Of a stretch of DNA of 64,000 nucleotides, positions 10,352 to 21,200 are shown one piece after another. How positions within the stretch are numbered: position 1 is the first letter of the stretch; every line of letters starts with the position of its first letter. A program made the translations under genes and the position numbers. The notes below the pieces were generated by a model that was not told the DNA's origin, did no database searches, and saw only the letters and a program-made list of their open reading frames with translations. Source of the stretch: Kalmanozyma brasiliensis GHG001 (taxonomy: Eukaryota; Basidiomycota; Ustilaginomycetes; Ustilaginales); NCBI RefSeq assembly GCF_000497045.1, contig NW_015961991.1:434812-498811 (forward strand). Reading direction: 5' to 3'.

Positions 10352-10367
10352 GATCACGATCGTGATC
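10352..10367. repeat. 16-bp perfect palindrome
   Basis: GATCACGATCGTGATC reads the same on both strands. It lies about 155 bases after the methyltransferase stop codon. It could bind a dimeric protein, but nothing links it to a gene. Confidence 0.45.
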
Positions 10368-12288
10368 CTGCTTGAATGTGCACAGCTTGTGTTGTTGTCA
10401 CCTCGAAGCATGCGATGGTGAGAAGTCGCGAGCACAATCTGAAGCTGGGTTACCCGCCGACACATCAGCGTGTTTGTTCTCTGACAGCAACGGGAGGCAA
10501 GACGAGCAGACAAGCGGGAGACAAGAGCCTACTTCGACGTGGCGGCAAGCACTGCCTGATCCTACCGCAGATCTCCGATCCCGCCCCTCGAAGATTTCCG
10601 AGTCAAAGCGTTCGCGCAGACACGGCAAACAGCGGGGTCAGGCGAGAGCAAAGCATGGAATGGCTATTTAACGCTTGGTCAATCGAACAGATGGCCGAGG
10701 TGGATGATCGGCGGGCGTTTGCTCATGCTTGAAGACTGTAGCGCAAAGGCTGAGACAATGGGAGAGAAGCCAGCGGTTCAATGCATTGAAAAGCGGAGGG
10801 TAATGCAGCGGCCGAGCGGAGTGAGGAAACGCTTGCCGAGGCCGAAACAATGGAGCAGAGATTGCCGGTGAGCCAAAAAAGCCAAAGAGAATCCCGTCAG
10901 AGTTGGAAGCATTCCGGCTGGACCGGCAGTTGGTGGCGCGCAGAGCCTGTTTTTGCTCATGTGGGTTGACTCGGCGCATCCGTCGGATGGACCCACTCCA
11001 GCCAGCATGGCGTCGAAACGTGATCACAGAGAGGTAAATGAAAGGCAGAAAAGCCTCAGACAAAGGGATACGGAAAACAAGGCTTTGTCGGCCATGAAAG
11101 CGGAGCAAGGAGAATTATGGGCGCGTTCTATGCAAAAATGACCCGAATGGAAGCAGAGCTTGTCATTGCCGCCGATTGCAACTCCGCCTTGGAGAGTCAG
11201 ATGCAGGATGACCCCATGACCAGGATCACAAAGCGCGATCTCACCATACCTGCCCCTGTCGTCTGCCTCTGGGACGCGCTAGCCCGACTGAATAGGAACG
11301 CGACTGCTGCTCACATGGGGCGATCAAAACGACGCTAAGAATGGTTCAAGGGTTCTGCACAGGGGCCAGCTTTGGGCCCCAAGTCAGGGCAAGCGAGCTC
11401 GCCTCGGTCGCCGTTCCTTGCAAGCCACAGCGAGGAGCACAGGTGAAGATGAACCAGGTCGGCGTCGGGTGGGACGACGATGGCGTGTGGCGGCCGGACT
11501 GCGACGAAATGATAACTGAGCGAGCGACTGTGCTTGCGCCGACGCCGGTCGTGAAGAGAGATCTCCGCATCGCTTTGTAGGCACTTGAAGACTTGCTGTG
11601 CAAGACCTGACCGCACAAACACCTGAGCTGCAACATGCAAGACGGAGCCCCACGGTGATCTCTGGACAAGGAGCATCATCGGTGCATGCTATTGACTGCA
11701 GCCTCGCTCTGCTCGCCGCTTTGAGTCCTGCAGCTGTAAGGAAATTGTGTCTAGCCGAAGGTCGCTTAGCTCTGAGCCATGCGAGTTGTGCTGCCGCGCG
11801 CTCATCGCCGGTCTCTATGCTCGAGTTACCCTCAGAGATTCCCGAGACTGGTCTTTTGCTGTCAGCCGTACAGACTCTGGGTTGTGCGGGGAAGCTGCAG
11901 GCGCCTTTCCATGATGATTTGAGTTGACCGATTGGGGGATCATAGGCTTTGCCGCTTCTTTTCTTTTGTTCGGCGGCACGCTCAGATCCGCCCGCAGAAT
12001 ACGGAGCAAATACACCTGTCATTCGTCAACGGCCATTCCGAAGCGTGGTTGCTCATCCTCTTCGCACGCCTCCTTTCGGAGATCTCCCTCCCTTGCTCTC
12101 ATCACTCGGGCTGGCCGCTCCAGTGCCTGCCAACCGGCTTTCTCGTTCTGAGGCGTGTTTCATCTGTGGCAGACAATGCTGAGTCTCATGCAGTGTCTGT
12201 CTTGACCCCACTCGTCCCCACACTTTGTCTCTAACTGACGACACTCCTACTGCACTTTCCACCCCCGGACTTCTCCCTTCACAACAAC

Positions 12289-12295
12289 TATATAT
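12289..12295 (+). promoter_or_regulatory. TATA box of the sugar transporter gene
   Basis: TATATAT lies about 210 bases upstream of the transporter ATG, followed by a C/T-rich leader of the kind found in strongly expressed fungal genes. Confidence 0.45.
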
Positions 12296-12503
12296 CAAGC
12301 GTCTAACCCTCAAAACTTCTCTCCACATCTCCTTCCTGTTCTCAAGAAAGCCCCTTCTCTTTCCAGCACCCTTCTTCCAGCCCTGACATCCGCACAGAGC
12401 TGTCTCGACAACTACTCTACATCCTCGCTGACACCAGCCTACACATCACGACCATCCCTACGTAAGTTCATCACTGCATTGCACTCGAGTGCCATCGTCC
12501 ATT

Positions 12504-14183
12504 ATGCAGAGCTCACCCTCCAGCTCGTCCCACGAGGACATGTACAAGAACGAAAAGAAGGAACTCAAGGTCGTCCACGCCGGCGATGTCGACCTCAACT
12601 TGGTGCAGGGCTTCGACGCCCCCAGGCCCTCCAGGATGACCCGTCGTGCCATGATCCTCGCCCTTGCCATCTGCATCGGCGGCTTCTTGTTCGGCTATGA
12701 CATCGGAGTCATCAGCGGTTGCTTCATCATGGACCCCTTCAAGCGCGCCTTTGGCGATGCCACCGCAGAAGGCTACAACATCCCTGAGGGTCGCATTTCC
12801 CTCATCAACTCGTCCCTCTCCATCGGTACCTTTGTCGGCGCTCTCCTTCAGGCGCCGGTCTCTGACTTCTTCGGTCGTAAGCCTTCGATGATCACCTGGG
12901 CCGCTGCCTACACCGTCGGCGCCGTCATTCAGACCGCCACCATCAACTCGTGGCACCAGTTCGCCGTCGGTCGTGCCATTGCCGGTCTCGGTGTCGGCGC
13001 TCTCTCCGGTCTCTGCCCGCTCTACCTCGGCGAGACCGCTCCCAAGCACATCCGTGGTGCCATGGTCACCTGCTACCAGCTCCTCATCATCTTCGGTATC
13101 TTCCTCTCCTACGGCATCTCGTGGGCTACCCAGAACTTCAAGGTCTCGGACGCATCGTGGAAGATCCCCGTCGGTCTTCAGCTGGCATGGGGTGTTGGCA
13201 TGCTTGCTCTCCTGCTACTGCTCCCTGAGTCGCCCCGATACTGTCTCAAGAACGGCGAGGTGACCCGCGCTCGCGCCATCATGGCCGACATGCGAGATGT
13301 CCACATGCAGGACATCAACGGCGAGCTGCGCGGCGACAAGTGGATGGAGGCCGAGCTGCTCGAAATGAAGCAGGGTATCGACGAGGAGAACTCCATCTTT
13401 GCCGGTCACAGCTACCTCGGCTCCTACCTCGTCTGCTTCTCGACCAAGAATCAGATGTGGAAGCGAACCATCAACGGTATGATGCTCCAGACGCTGCAGC
13501 AGCTCAACGGTCAGAACTTCTACTACTACTACTTGCCTCTGCTCAGTTCGACGCTCGCCCTGCCGCTCAACCCGTTCCAGATCCAGTTCATTCTTGGATC
13601 TGCTTCGTTGATCGCCACAGTACCCGCGCTGATTGCGATCGAAAAGCTCGGTCGTCGTCCGCTTTTGCTCATCGGTGCCGCATGCGAAGCTGCTTGCGCT
13701 TTCATCGTCGCCTTCGTCGGCCACTACAAGACCGCCCCCAAGGACACCCCCGCCGACATGATCACCGCGTCTCAACATCAGGCTGGTGCCGTCTTTATCT
13801 CGTTTGCCATCATCCACCTGCTCTTCTACTCGTGCTGCTGGGGCCCTGGTCCGTGGCTGTACCTCTCCGAGTCGTTCAACAGCCCCACGCGAGCCAAGGC
13901 CATCTCGCTCGGTAGCGCCTCCAACTGGATCTGGAACTTCCTCCTCTCCTACTTCTCCAACCAGATCGCCGCCCAGTACGGTCCGTTTATCATGCTCATC
14001 TTTGGTAGCGTGCTCATCTTTGCCTGGTTCTACGTCTACTTTATGGTTCCCGAGACCAAGGGCATTTCGCTCGAAGATGTCGAGCTGCTTTACTCGCAGC
14101 ACATCAAGCCGTGGAAGTCGGCAGCGTGGGTCAAGGAGCGCGGACTCGACAGGGAGGTCGAGGATCGCGTCATCAAAGCCTGA
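12504..14183 (+). CDS. MFS sugar (hexose-type) transporter
   Basis: The protein has 559 residues from the ATG at 12504 (the frame opens at a GTG slightly upstream). Twelve membrane segments are visible. Signatures of the sugar porter family are GGFLFGYDIGVISG in segment 1, GRAIAGLGVGALSGLCPLYL with ETAPKHIRGAM, PESPRYCLKNG after segment 6, QQLNGQNFYYYY in segment 7 and PETKGISLEDVELLY after segment 12. It should import monosaccharides across the plasma membrane; whether glucose, another hexose or a pentose is not readable. If a GTAAGT at 12462 is spliced to the AG at 12509, the ATG at 12504 is lost and translation would start at 12540 (547 residues), still upstream of segment 1. Codon use is strongly C-biased, suggesting high expression. 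Confidence 0.92.
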   Translation: MQSSPSSSSHEDMYKNEKKELKVVHAGDVDLNLVQGFDAPRPSRMTRRAMILALAICIGGFLFGYDIGVISGCFIMDPFKRAFGDATAEGYNIPEGRISLINSSLSIGTFVGALLQAPVSDFFGRKPSMITWAAAYTVGAVIQTATINSWHQFAVGRAIAGLGVGALSGLCPLYLGETAPKHIRGAMVTCYQLLIIFGIFLSYGISWATQNFKVSDASWKIPVGLQLAWGVGMLALLLLLPESPRYCLKNGEVTRARAIMADMRDVHMQDINGELRGDKWMEAELLEMKQGIDEENSIFAGHSYLGSYLVCFSTKNQMWKRTINGMMLQTLQQLNGQNFYYYYLPLLSSTLALPLNPFQIQFILGSASLIATVPALIAIEKLGRRPLLLIGAACEAACAFIVAFVGHYKTAPKDTPADMITASQHQAGAVFISFAIIHLLFYSCCWGPGPWLYLSESFNSPTRAKAISLGSASNWIWNFLLSYFSNQIAAQYGPFIMLIFGSVLIFAWFYVYFMVPETKGISLEDVELLYSQHIKPWKSAAWVKERGLDREVEDRVIKA

Positions 14184-14464
14184 GGGGTTCTCCGCCGCCT
14201 TCCTTCAACACACGCAACGATACCTTAACTTGTAACCTTTATGCCAATGCCAGATCTTATGATTCACGAGTCTACGGTGTTTGGGCTTGGAATGTGGATT
14301 GACAGCTGTGATTGAGTGCAATCGCTGTGATTGTGCGAAGGGGGGCGTCTGAGAGTGGATCGCGATAGGGAAAGGGCGTACGGTGTGTCCAGTAGGAGTC
14401 AGGCCGGAGACTCCGCTGCTCCTCCGTCTCTCTCACCAGCCAATCTGAACTTTTCACCATCGTA

Positions 14465-15061
14465 CTAATAAATTTGGCTCTTGGGAATGAAGACCATCAG
14501 ATCCTCAGCAAATCCATCGAACTTATCGATCGCCTGTTGGACCTCCCATTCCAAAGCCACTCTGTCACTGCCGTTGAAGTAGAGCCTATAGTATGGGCCG
14601 CCGTCAAAGCCATTGTTCGGATTATCGTCCTTATCCGCGTCACCAACAATCACACCTGCGAAGCCCTTGATCCTCAGCATACCCGGAAGGACTTTGGTCC
14701 AGACGGTGTGCATGATCTTTGCATCCTTGCGACGGTCGGGGATCCAGTGGATGCAGATGCACAGCAGCTCGGTGTTGGTCGAATCGAGCACTCTGTAGGG
14801 GAGGGTGTTTTTGCTGTCGAATGTCAGGTTGCGGTTCGAGTCGGTGGTGGGGCGTCGCGAACCGGTCGAGGTGCGCGCTTTCTTGGACGCAGCGGGCTTG
14901 CCAGCTGCCGATGCACGCTTCGATGCACCGCTCGCGCGTGAAGCTGAAGCCGAAGCTGGAGCGGCTGGTCCTGGGTCTGCGCCCGGAGTCGAAGCCGAGA
15001 CGTCTACGGCCGAAGCCGAGATGTCTGCGTTCGGCTGGACGCGTGACGAAGAGGACGACAT
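14465..15061 (-). CDS. hypothetical protein, Ala/Ser-rich N-terminus and compact C-terminal domain
   Basis: The protein has 198 residues with an ATG at 15061. I do not recognise a family. Residues 1-75 are of low complexity (Ala, Ser, Pro) with a basic patch (KRASAAGKPAASKKART) that could be a nuclear localisation signal. Residues about 85-198 look like a folded domain with alternating hydrophobic strands (LLCICIHWIP, GFAGVIVGDA, YYRLYFNGS) and end in a helix and strand (LEWEVQQAID, DLMVFIPKS). No signal peptide or membrane segment is present. Coding character is good (GC-rich third positions). It converges on the transporter gene, with a gap of about 280 bases. It may be restricted to smut fungi, which only a search could show. 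Confidence 0.7.
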   Translation of the reverse strand: MSSSSSRVQPNADISASAVDVSASTPGADPGPAAPASASASRASGASKRASAAGKPAASKKARTSTGSRRPTTDSNRNLTFDSKNTLPYRVLDSTNTELLCICIHWIPDRRKDAKIMHTVWTKVLPGMLRIKGFAGVIVGDADKDDNPNNGFDGGPYYRLYFNGSDRVALEWEVQQAIDKFDGFAEDLMVFIPKSQIY

Positions 15062-16380
15062 GCCACTCGCAAAGATGCTGAAAATCTAAGCAGCCGCTTG
15101 AGAGTCGACAAAGGAGATGGCAACGAGATCGAGAGGTTGAAGAGCAAGAAGGGGCCGTGAAGGTGGGCGTTGCAGAAGAACAGGGGCCGGACAGTGCACA
15201 GGGCGCGCGGTGGTGGTGGTGGGGAGCGAGGCGTGTCCGATAACGCGTTGGTCTCAGAAACGCGCGTCGAAACCCGTGGCAAGGCTTTCTTTGCAACTCT
15301 CTGGGGGTCTGTGCTTCGTCGGGGGGGTGGGATGAGGATGGGTCGCGGGCGGTAAGAGGGGCTAGAGCCCAAATTTGTACCCCCCGTACAGGAGGTAGAA
15401 AGCTGTTTCGGTCCGTCCTGGGGGTGGTGGTAGAGTTTCAAGCTCCGATGCCCCTCAAATAGTGCGCACAGGGAGGTTTCGGTGCAGCGTCGATAGGGTC
15501 TATTCAGATAGACTCATCTGACGCGGTTACTGGCTCTCAAACCTTTCCAAACACAGGAGCAAACCGACCCTATCCAGTCGCTAGGGTCTGTTGAAGGCCT
15601 CGAACCGACCCTCTCAAGTTGATCGGGTCGGCTTGCAAGACGCACTCTCACCGCTCAGAACGGATGCTTAGTCAGCTTGAGAGCTAATTTGACCCTCTCG
15701 ACACCCTGAACCATCGCAGACCGGGTCTGTTTGAGCGAATAGGCCTTCTCTGCAAACAGGCCATGTCGACGCTGCGCCGAAACCTTCCTAGTTTGCGCGC
15801 TCGCCGAGGCGTAGACCATCGTATGGAATCCACAGCCTCAAATAGAATGTCTCGACGCCTTCTCATACTCGCACCTGGAGGCTGGTACGAGTTGGAACGC
15901 GCCGGTGCCGTCGTCACGACGAGCTGCACACGCGGTCACATGGAATCACGTTTGAGCTGCCGAACCAAGGCCTTCTCTCACTTTTGACACTGGCTCAGCC
16001 TCTTGTGCAATACTGGCACACACTGCACGAGCACGAGCTTCACACACGCTCTGACTCTCGCTGGTACAGCCATGTAGCTCGACAAGAGAGGTCCGGGAGG
16101 CTTCCACTGCTCGCCGGCGCCAGCCGGTGGCGACGGAACCTACATCAACAGCTCCTGTAGCGCACACATTGTGTCGGACGTCGTCGACCTTATTTCGCTG
16201 CTCATGCGTCCCCACCGAGCTTGCATCGCATTGCATCCAGCTCGAACCCTCGCTGGCGCTTCATTTCACAATGCGTGGCTGTGAAGCTTGCCTCAGCGCA
16301 AACTGAAAGCGTCTAACTCTTTCTCGTCCTTCTCTGGTCTTCTTCCCCTTCTTCGCACCATTGCACGTTGTGTTCGCCAC
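15062..16380. other. divergent intergenic region with inverted-repeat cluster
   Basis: About 1.3 kb lie between the small orphan gene and the glycosyltransferase, which are divergently transcribed. No gene is supported. Its centre carries repeated GACCC/GGGTC inverted repeats, listed separately. Confidence 0.5.
15496..15728. repeat. cluster of GACCC/GGGTC inverted repeats
   Basis: Within about 230 bases there are several short inverted repeats built on the same core. They are GACCCTA (15566-15572) with TAGGGTC (15582-15588), CCGACCC (15605-15611) with GGGTCGG (15625-15631), and CAGACC-G-GGTCTG (15716-15728). In addition there are GTCTAT/ATAGAC (15498-15513) and a lone GACCC at 15691. The spacing and shared core suggest a repeated protein-binding site or a decayed repeat element. 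Confidence 0.5.
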
Positions 16381-18002
16381 ATGTCATCGATCAACAGCAT
16401 GTCGACCTCAACACAAGTCGGAGCGGACGAAGCAAAATCGTCACGCGTAGTCTTTGCATACGATGACGACGGAGAAGAGGACAATGCGCATTCGGCGCTT
16501 CTGCCGACGGCTGCTTCCGCCTCAGCCCTGCCGCAGAGGTCATGGCGGTCGTGCCTTTGCAAACGCTTCGTCCTCCTGGTGGCACTTCTCGCGATGTGCG
16601 CCGGCATCTTCGCCCTGACCATCCACGGAAAGGAAGGTGAATCTCTCCAGACCTTACAAGACCACATCCATCGACTCGAAGATGCGCTCGCGCACACCTT
16701 CCAACGGATCAGTACGCCTGTCTCGGCCAACGCGATCAGCGCGATAGACCCAATCCACTGGGCGGCAAAGGAGCATTCTGTCAGCTCCAACTCTGTTATC
16801 CTACTCAAAACAGGTGCTTCGGTACTCTTCGACCGGCTACCGACTCAGCTGTTGCAGGCGCAATTCTCGCTCCATCTCTGGCAGTCGGGTGGGTGGAAGA
16901 AGCCCACCTTCCTCGTGTACTCCGATGCCCCGGCGCAACTCGGTCCGTTCACCATCCGCAACGCTCTTGCCAACGTCTCTTCCCACCTCCAGGCCAACGA
17001 AAAGTTTTCCTCGCTCTACACGGAACTTCACCGTCTGATCGGAGAACATAGAGCAGAGAGCTTCGAGCACGGTTGGCAGCTGGATCGGTTCAAATTCTCC
17101 CCATGTGGGCGGATGCTTTTGCGCGTCACCCAAGCGCGGATTGGTACATCGGCTACGAAGCGGATACGTACGTCCTTTGGCCTTCGCTCTTCCGTTTCCT
17201 CTCCACGCAGGATCCGACAAAGGAACAGATCTTCGGTTGCGCATCGATCCTCGTCGCCAACCAGGAGGTGTTCGCTAACGGTGGCTGTCCCTATGTCATC
17301 TCTGGCGCGTTGATGCGAGCGACCTACGGAAAGGATCCACATTTCGCACAGCGATTCGAGGATGACGTGGTGAACTCTTGCTGTGGGGACGCAGAGTTGA
17401 GTATTGCGCTACGAAAAAGTGCCACAGTGCCAATCAAGAGGCTCGGCGACGCAGGGGCGAGGTTCAACGGCGAGCGACCGAGGGAGGTGCTGTTCGAGGA
17501 GGGGAACTGGTGTACACCGGTGCTGAGCTTTCACCACGTCACTTCGGAGGAGGTGAATTGGTTGTCAGGAGTCGAACGGGAGATTCGGACCAGATCGAAT
17601 GGGACAGTGCTGTACAGCAGTTTCTTCGACTACGTCACTCCTCCGGAGCTCAAACTGGCGCTGGACGTAATAGAGAACGCCCGCAACGCAAGCGGTGTGG
17701 ATTTGAACCCGACACTGGACAAGTGGGAGGCGTTCAGCGGATCCGATCATCACGTCAAGCAGGCGAGTCGAGCAAACGGGGCGGAGGGGTGCAAGAAGCA
17801 ATGTCTCGAGAGTGGAGAATGCACGAGCTGGGTGTGGAGCAAGGCAGACCAGGATGCCGATGGAGAGTGTCACACGATGCACGACGGTGTCAGAGTGGGC
17901 AAGGAGTATAAAGGCACAGGAACTCGCACCAGCGGATGGATCGCGAAGGAAGTCGCCAGCTTCAAGTCTAGACACGCTTGCAAGGCTCCCCCGTCGGCCT
18001 GA
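16381..18002 (+). CDS. type II membrane glycosyltransferase, GT31-like, interrupted by an apparent 1-nt frameshift near 17097
   Basis: The first part (ATG at 16381) encodes a short cytosolic tail, a signal anchor at about residues 63-81 (FVLLVALLAMCAGIFAL), a stem and the start of the catalytic domain, up to GWQLDRFKF at 17071-17097. The rest continues in the frame one base back: LPMWADAFARHPSADWYIGY then EADTYVLW, the acidic metal/nucleotide-sugar motif of fungal GT31-like (DUF604) transferases, and on to the stop at 18002. Joined, it would be about 540 residues. A Cys-rich C-terminal module (CKKQCLESGECTSWVW) resembles a PAN/apple domain. The homology is continuous across the join, so one base seems to be missing rather than an intron present. 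This may be a sequencing error or a recent pseudogene. Confidence 0.75.
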
Positions 18003-18287
18003 GCAATATGCATCTCAACGTCCGTCTTCTACTTGCATCCGCTAGACGCTTTCACATCAACCTGCTTTCTGCTCACGCCTGTCGACGAGGATATGTCTGA
18101 TGAAGCTGTGCTCCGTTGTGAATGAAAGATGCCAAGAAAAAGTATGCACATGCGTGATGTCTAACGATGCCGCGAGTGCCGAGGTGAAAAGGATGAGTCA
18201 GTCCATCATCAAACGAGACTTGACTCGTAACCTTCTCCCTTCCGTCCGCGACATCTAAGTGAAAGTCTATGAAATGCAAAAAAAGCT

Positions 18288-21200
18288 CTAAAGCAGGATG
18301 AAGAGGAGCGACGCCGCGGCCGCGGCAAGAATCACCACAGTCGATCTCGACGCGGTGGACGCCGCATTGGTCGGAATGCCCGGAGCGGTGATGCGCACCA
18401 CGTCCCTGTTCTGATAATCGCGCTTGGCGGCGTTCATCAGCATCATGAACGCGAGCGACTCGGACGACGTCTCGCCCTGACGGTTGAAGGCGAGCACGTC
18501 GACCACGGGGTAGGTCTCCCTGAATTGGCCGATCGAGTTGAGCGACGTCGCCAACGAACGGTACACGATATCTGCCTGTTCGATCCAACGGTTGTTGCTC
18601 GGCGACATCGAGGCGAGCCTGTACGTCGCGTAGGCGATCAATGCCGTTCCGGCAGAGTCGTAGAAGGTGGAGGTGTCGTTCATGTAGTTGTGGAAGAGCA
18701 GCGCTCGTTCGTCGAGAAGCGGCCAAGAGGCATCGAGGATCTCCTGCATCCAGTTGATCAGATCGGTCTTCTGGGACGTCATGGACCCACTCGCCTGACT
18801 CTGCTCGATCGTCGCCAGCGTCCTCGCCATGCCACCCAACACCCAACCGTTACCCGTCGCCCACGCCCCGCCGTCCGTCCAATCGTCGTCATCCGGACTG
18901 AGAATGTGACCCCACAGACCCGTCGACCTGCCCGTGGTGAGCCGCATCTCGTTGCGATACAGCCGGATCTGGTCGTACGACGCCTGCAGCAGCGTGTTGT
19001 TCCTCGTGATCATGCCGTACCACGCCAGGAAGGGGGGCATCATGTAGATCGCATCGCTCCACAGGCTCACTTCGGAGTACCTATGGCTGATCGCTCCCGA
19101 CCTAGCCCTAGGCGTGCGGCGGAGCACCATGTTGAGCGTGCGCTGGGCTGCACTACCGTAGAAGCCGCTGCTCATACTGCCTGTGTTACGGTCGATCTCG
19201 CCGTCGAGCCATGCAGCGAGCAGGACCTCCGTTCCAGGGGATGCACCGTCGAGGGAGCTTCCGGAACCCTGCTCTTCGTCGCCCGTAATGCGGAACGCCA
19301 GCCGACCGAGACTGTCCGACCGCGAAACGGAGGCGTAGGCCATGGCGATGACTTCGTTCGGCGGGTTGCCAGCGGATCGCTCGCTACCCGGCTTGAAAGG
19401 TGGACCACCGGAGGAGGACGAAAAGACGGACCAGCCGGGGAAGTCGAGCTCGAGCAGAGCGGCTTGTGAGACACCCTGCTCCCAGGAAGCACGTTGACCG
19501 ACTAGCATGCCCATCTTGGCCATGTCGCTCATGGTGTTGTTGATCGAGTTGCTGCGTTTGGAGAAGTGGCCGGCGGAGACGGTGGGCGTCACGGTGGCAG
19601 CCAGGAAGAGTGCGGTGGTAAGCGCTGTCTTTGCTGCGTTGGCGGCGCGGGTTCGGCGCTGTCGGAGGACCGGCTTGCGAGCGTTGAGGGTGGGAACAGC
19701 AGCCACTTCGGCCTCGTCCGCATCGCGAAGCACCACCAGGGTGCCGTTTGAACGGAAAGCGCCGAGGTCGCCCGTTGCCACCCAGTCGTCCTTGCTCTCA
19801 ACACTGCGTGCGACGAGGTTGCCGCGGATGAGAATTTCGCCCATGGGATCGCCTGCTTGGCCCGGCTGCCTCTCGCCTGCGATCGTCAATCCAGCATCCG
19901 TAGCAGCAGTGGACTGTACCAGCTTGATCTCGGCAGAGACGGCAGGAGGACCGACGTGCGCTGGCACCTGCATGCTGCCTGTCTCGTGCTCGGCGAAGGC
20001 TTGGAGGTCGAATGCGTGTGTAGCGCTGACTGTCGCAGTGACAGCGGCAGCCTTCAATTTGGGCAGGTATGCGTTGAGTACAGCGCAGCTAAGGTGCGTG
20101 CGAAGCGCGTCGAGCAATGCTTGAGGAACGGTGTCGCCTCGGCTAGCAACGAGGACGTTCCTGACGCGACTGGCGCCGATGTTGTCGCGAACCTGGTTGA
20201 AGACGAGGCGATCAGCGAGGCTCTTGCGTGAGAAGGTACCGTTGCGGAGGGTGAAGAGCTTGTTCTTGCTTGCCCATGAGGCGAGTGGTGATCGGCGGCT
20301 GCTGGAAGCAAGTGTGCAAGCAAGCGAAGAAGCGCCCTCTGCGGATGCGTAGACCAAAGTAGGCTTTGCCTGTGAGAAAGCTGTCGAGAAAGTTGGGCTT
20401 GAGTCGTCGTAGTTTGACGTCAAAAGGTCGGCTGTGATGGCAGCTCCGGTGTAGAGCGCTGTCAATGCAAGCGCGAAACCAAAAGGCGACCGCGTGGCCG
20501 AGAGCGACGATGCTGACATATGGGGAGAAGAGCCGGCGTCAACGAAGAAGTGGTCGACGGTGCTGGGGATCTTGTCGGCGGGGAAGCTGGCCAGCTGCGA
20601 AGTGACGCCCGCGACAAGATTGGCGTGCTGGACGGCGATCCACTGCGACGAAGGTGCTTGCCAGTAATACGACTGAGTCTGGTGGATCACGTCGCGGTCG
20701 GCAGCATCAGGACCGAGAAGAGAGCCACGGCTGCCCGCTTCGACAACCCTGTCGAAGGTGTAGATGCGAAGGTGATGCGAGCCGCCAAAGTGCGCATCGG
20801 CCCGCTTCTGAACCTGATCGACATCGGAAGCGGGGACGATGACGAGCGCCGAAGAGTCGAAGAAGCCAAGTCTCAAGAGAGCGTCGATGCTCTTGGCAGT
20901 AGTGTAAGCGCCAATGGCGGTACGAGCGCCTGTATCCGACAACGCGCTGGGCAGGGTGCTGGCATTCTGATTGTGGAGCTCTTCCGGCGAGACGACGACA
21001 GTGTGGAAGCGCGAGCTGACCGAGGTATGTGAGTTGGCGAGCAAAGCGACGAGACTTTCGTAGGAGTCTGTCTCCGACACGACAGCAAATACAGTCTGGG
21101 GCACGGGAGCAGAGGAGAGCTTGATGAAGCCTGTCGCAAAGGCGGTAGCGTCGCCGGCGACATCCTCGTTGGACTTTGTCTTGCCGTAGACGGATCGTTT

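Larger units (their letters stand above)
10197..12503. other. 2.3-kb intergenic region upstream of the sugar transporter
   Basis: No gene is supported; short frames on both strands lack good ATG starts or recognisable content. It contains a perfect 16-bp palindrome at 10352-10367, a TATA-like TATATAT at 12289-12295 and a long pyrimidine-rich leader before the transporter. A GTAAGT at 12462 could be the donor of a short 5' intron. Confidence 0.5.

Noticed and set aside
17089..17105. Programmed -1 ribosomal frameshift at the glycosyltransferase break
   Set aside because: No X-XXY-YYZ slippery heptamer in the correct phase was found at the break. A lost base is simpler.
17168..17210. Intron-like GTACGT ... 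GCAG in the glycosyltransferase gene
   Set aside because: The stretch encodes conserved sequence (TYVLWPSLFRFL), and removing 43 bases would not lead from the first frame to the second, so it does not explain the frameshift.
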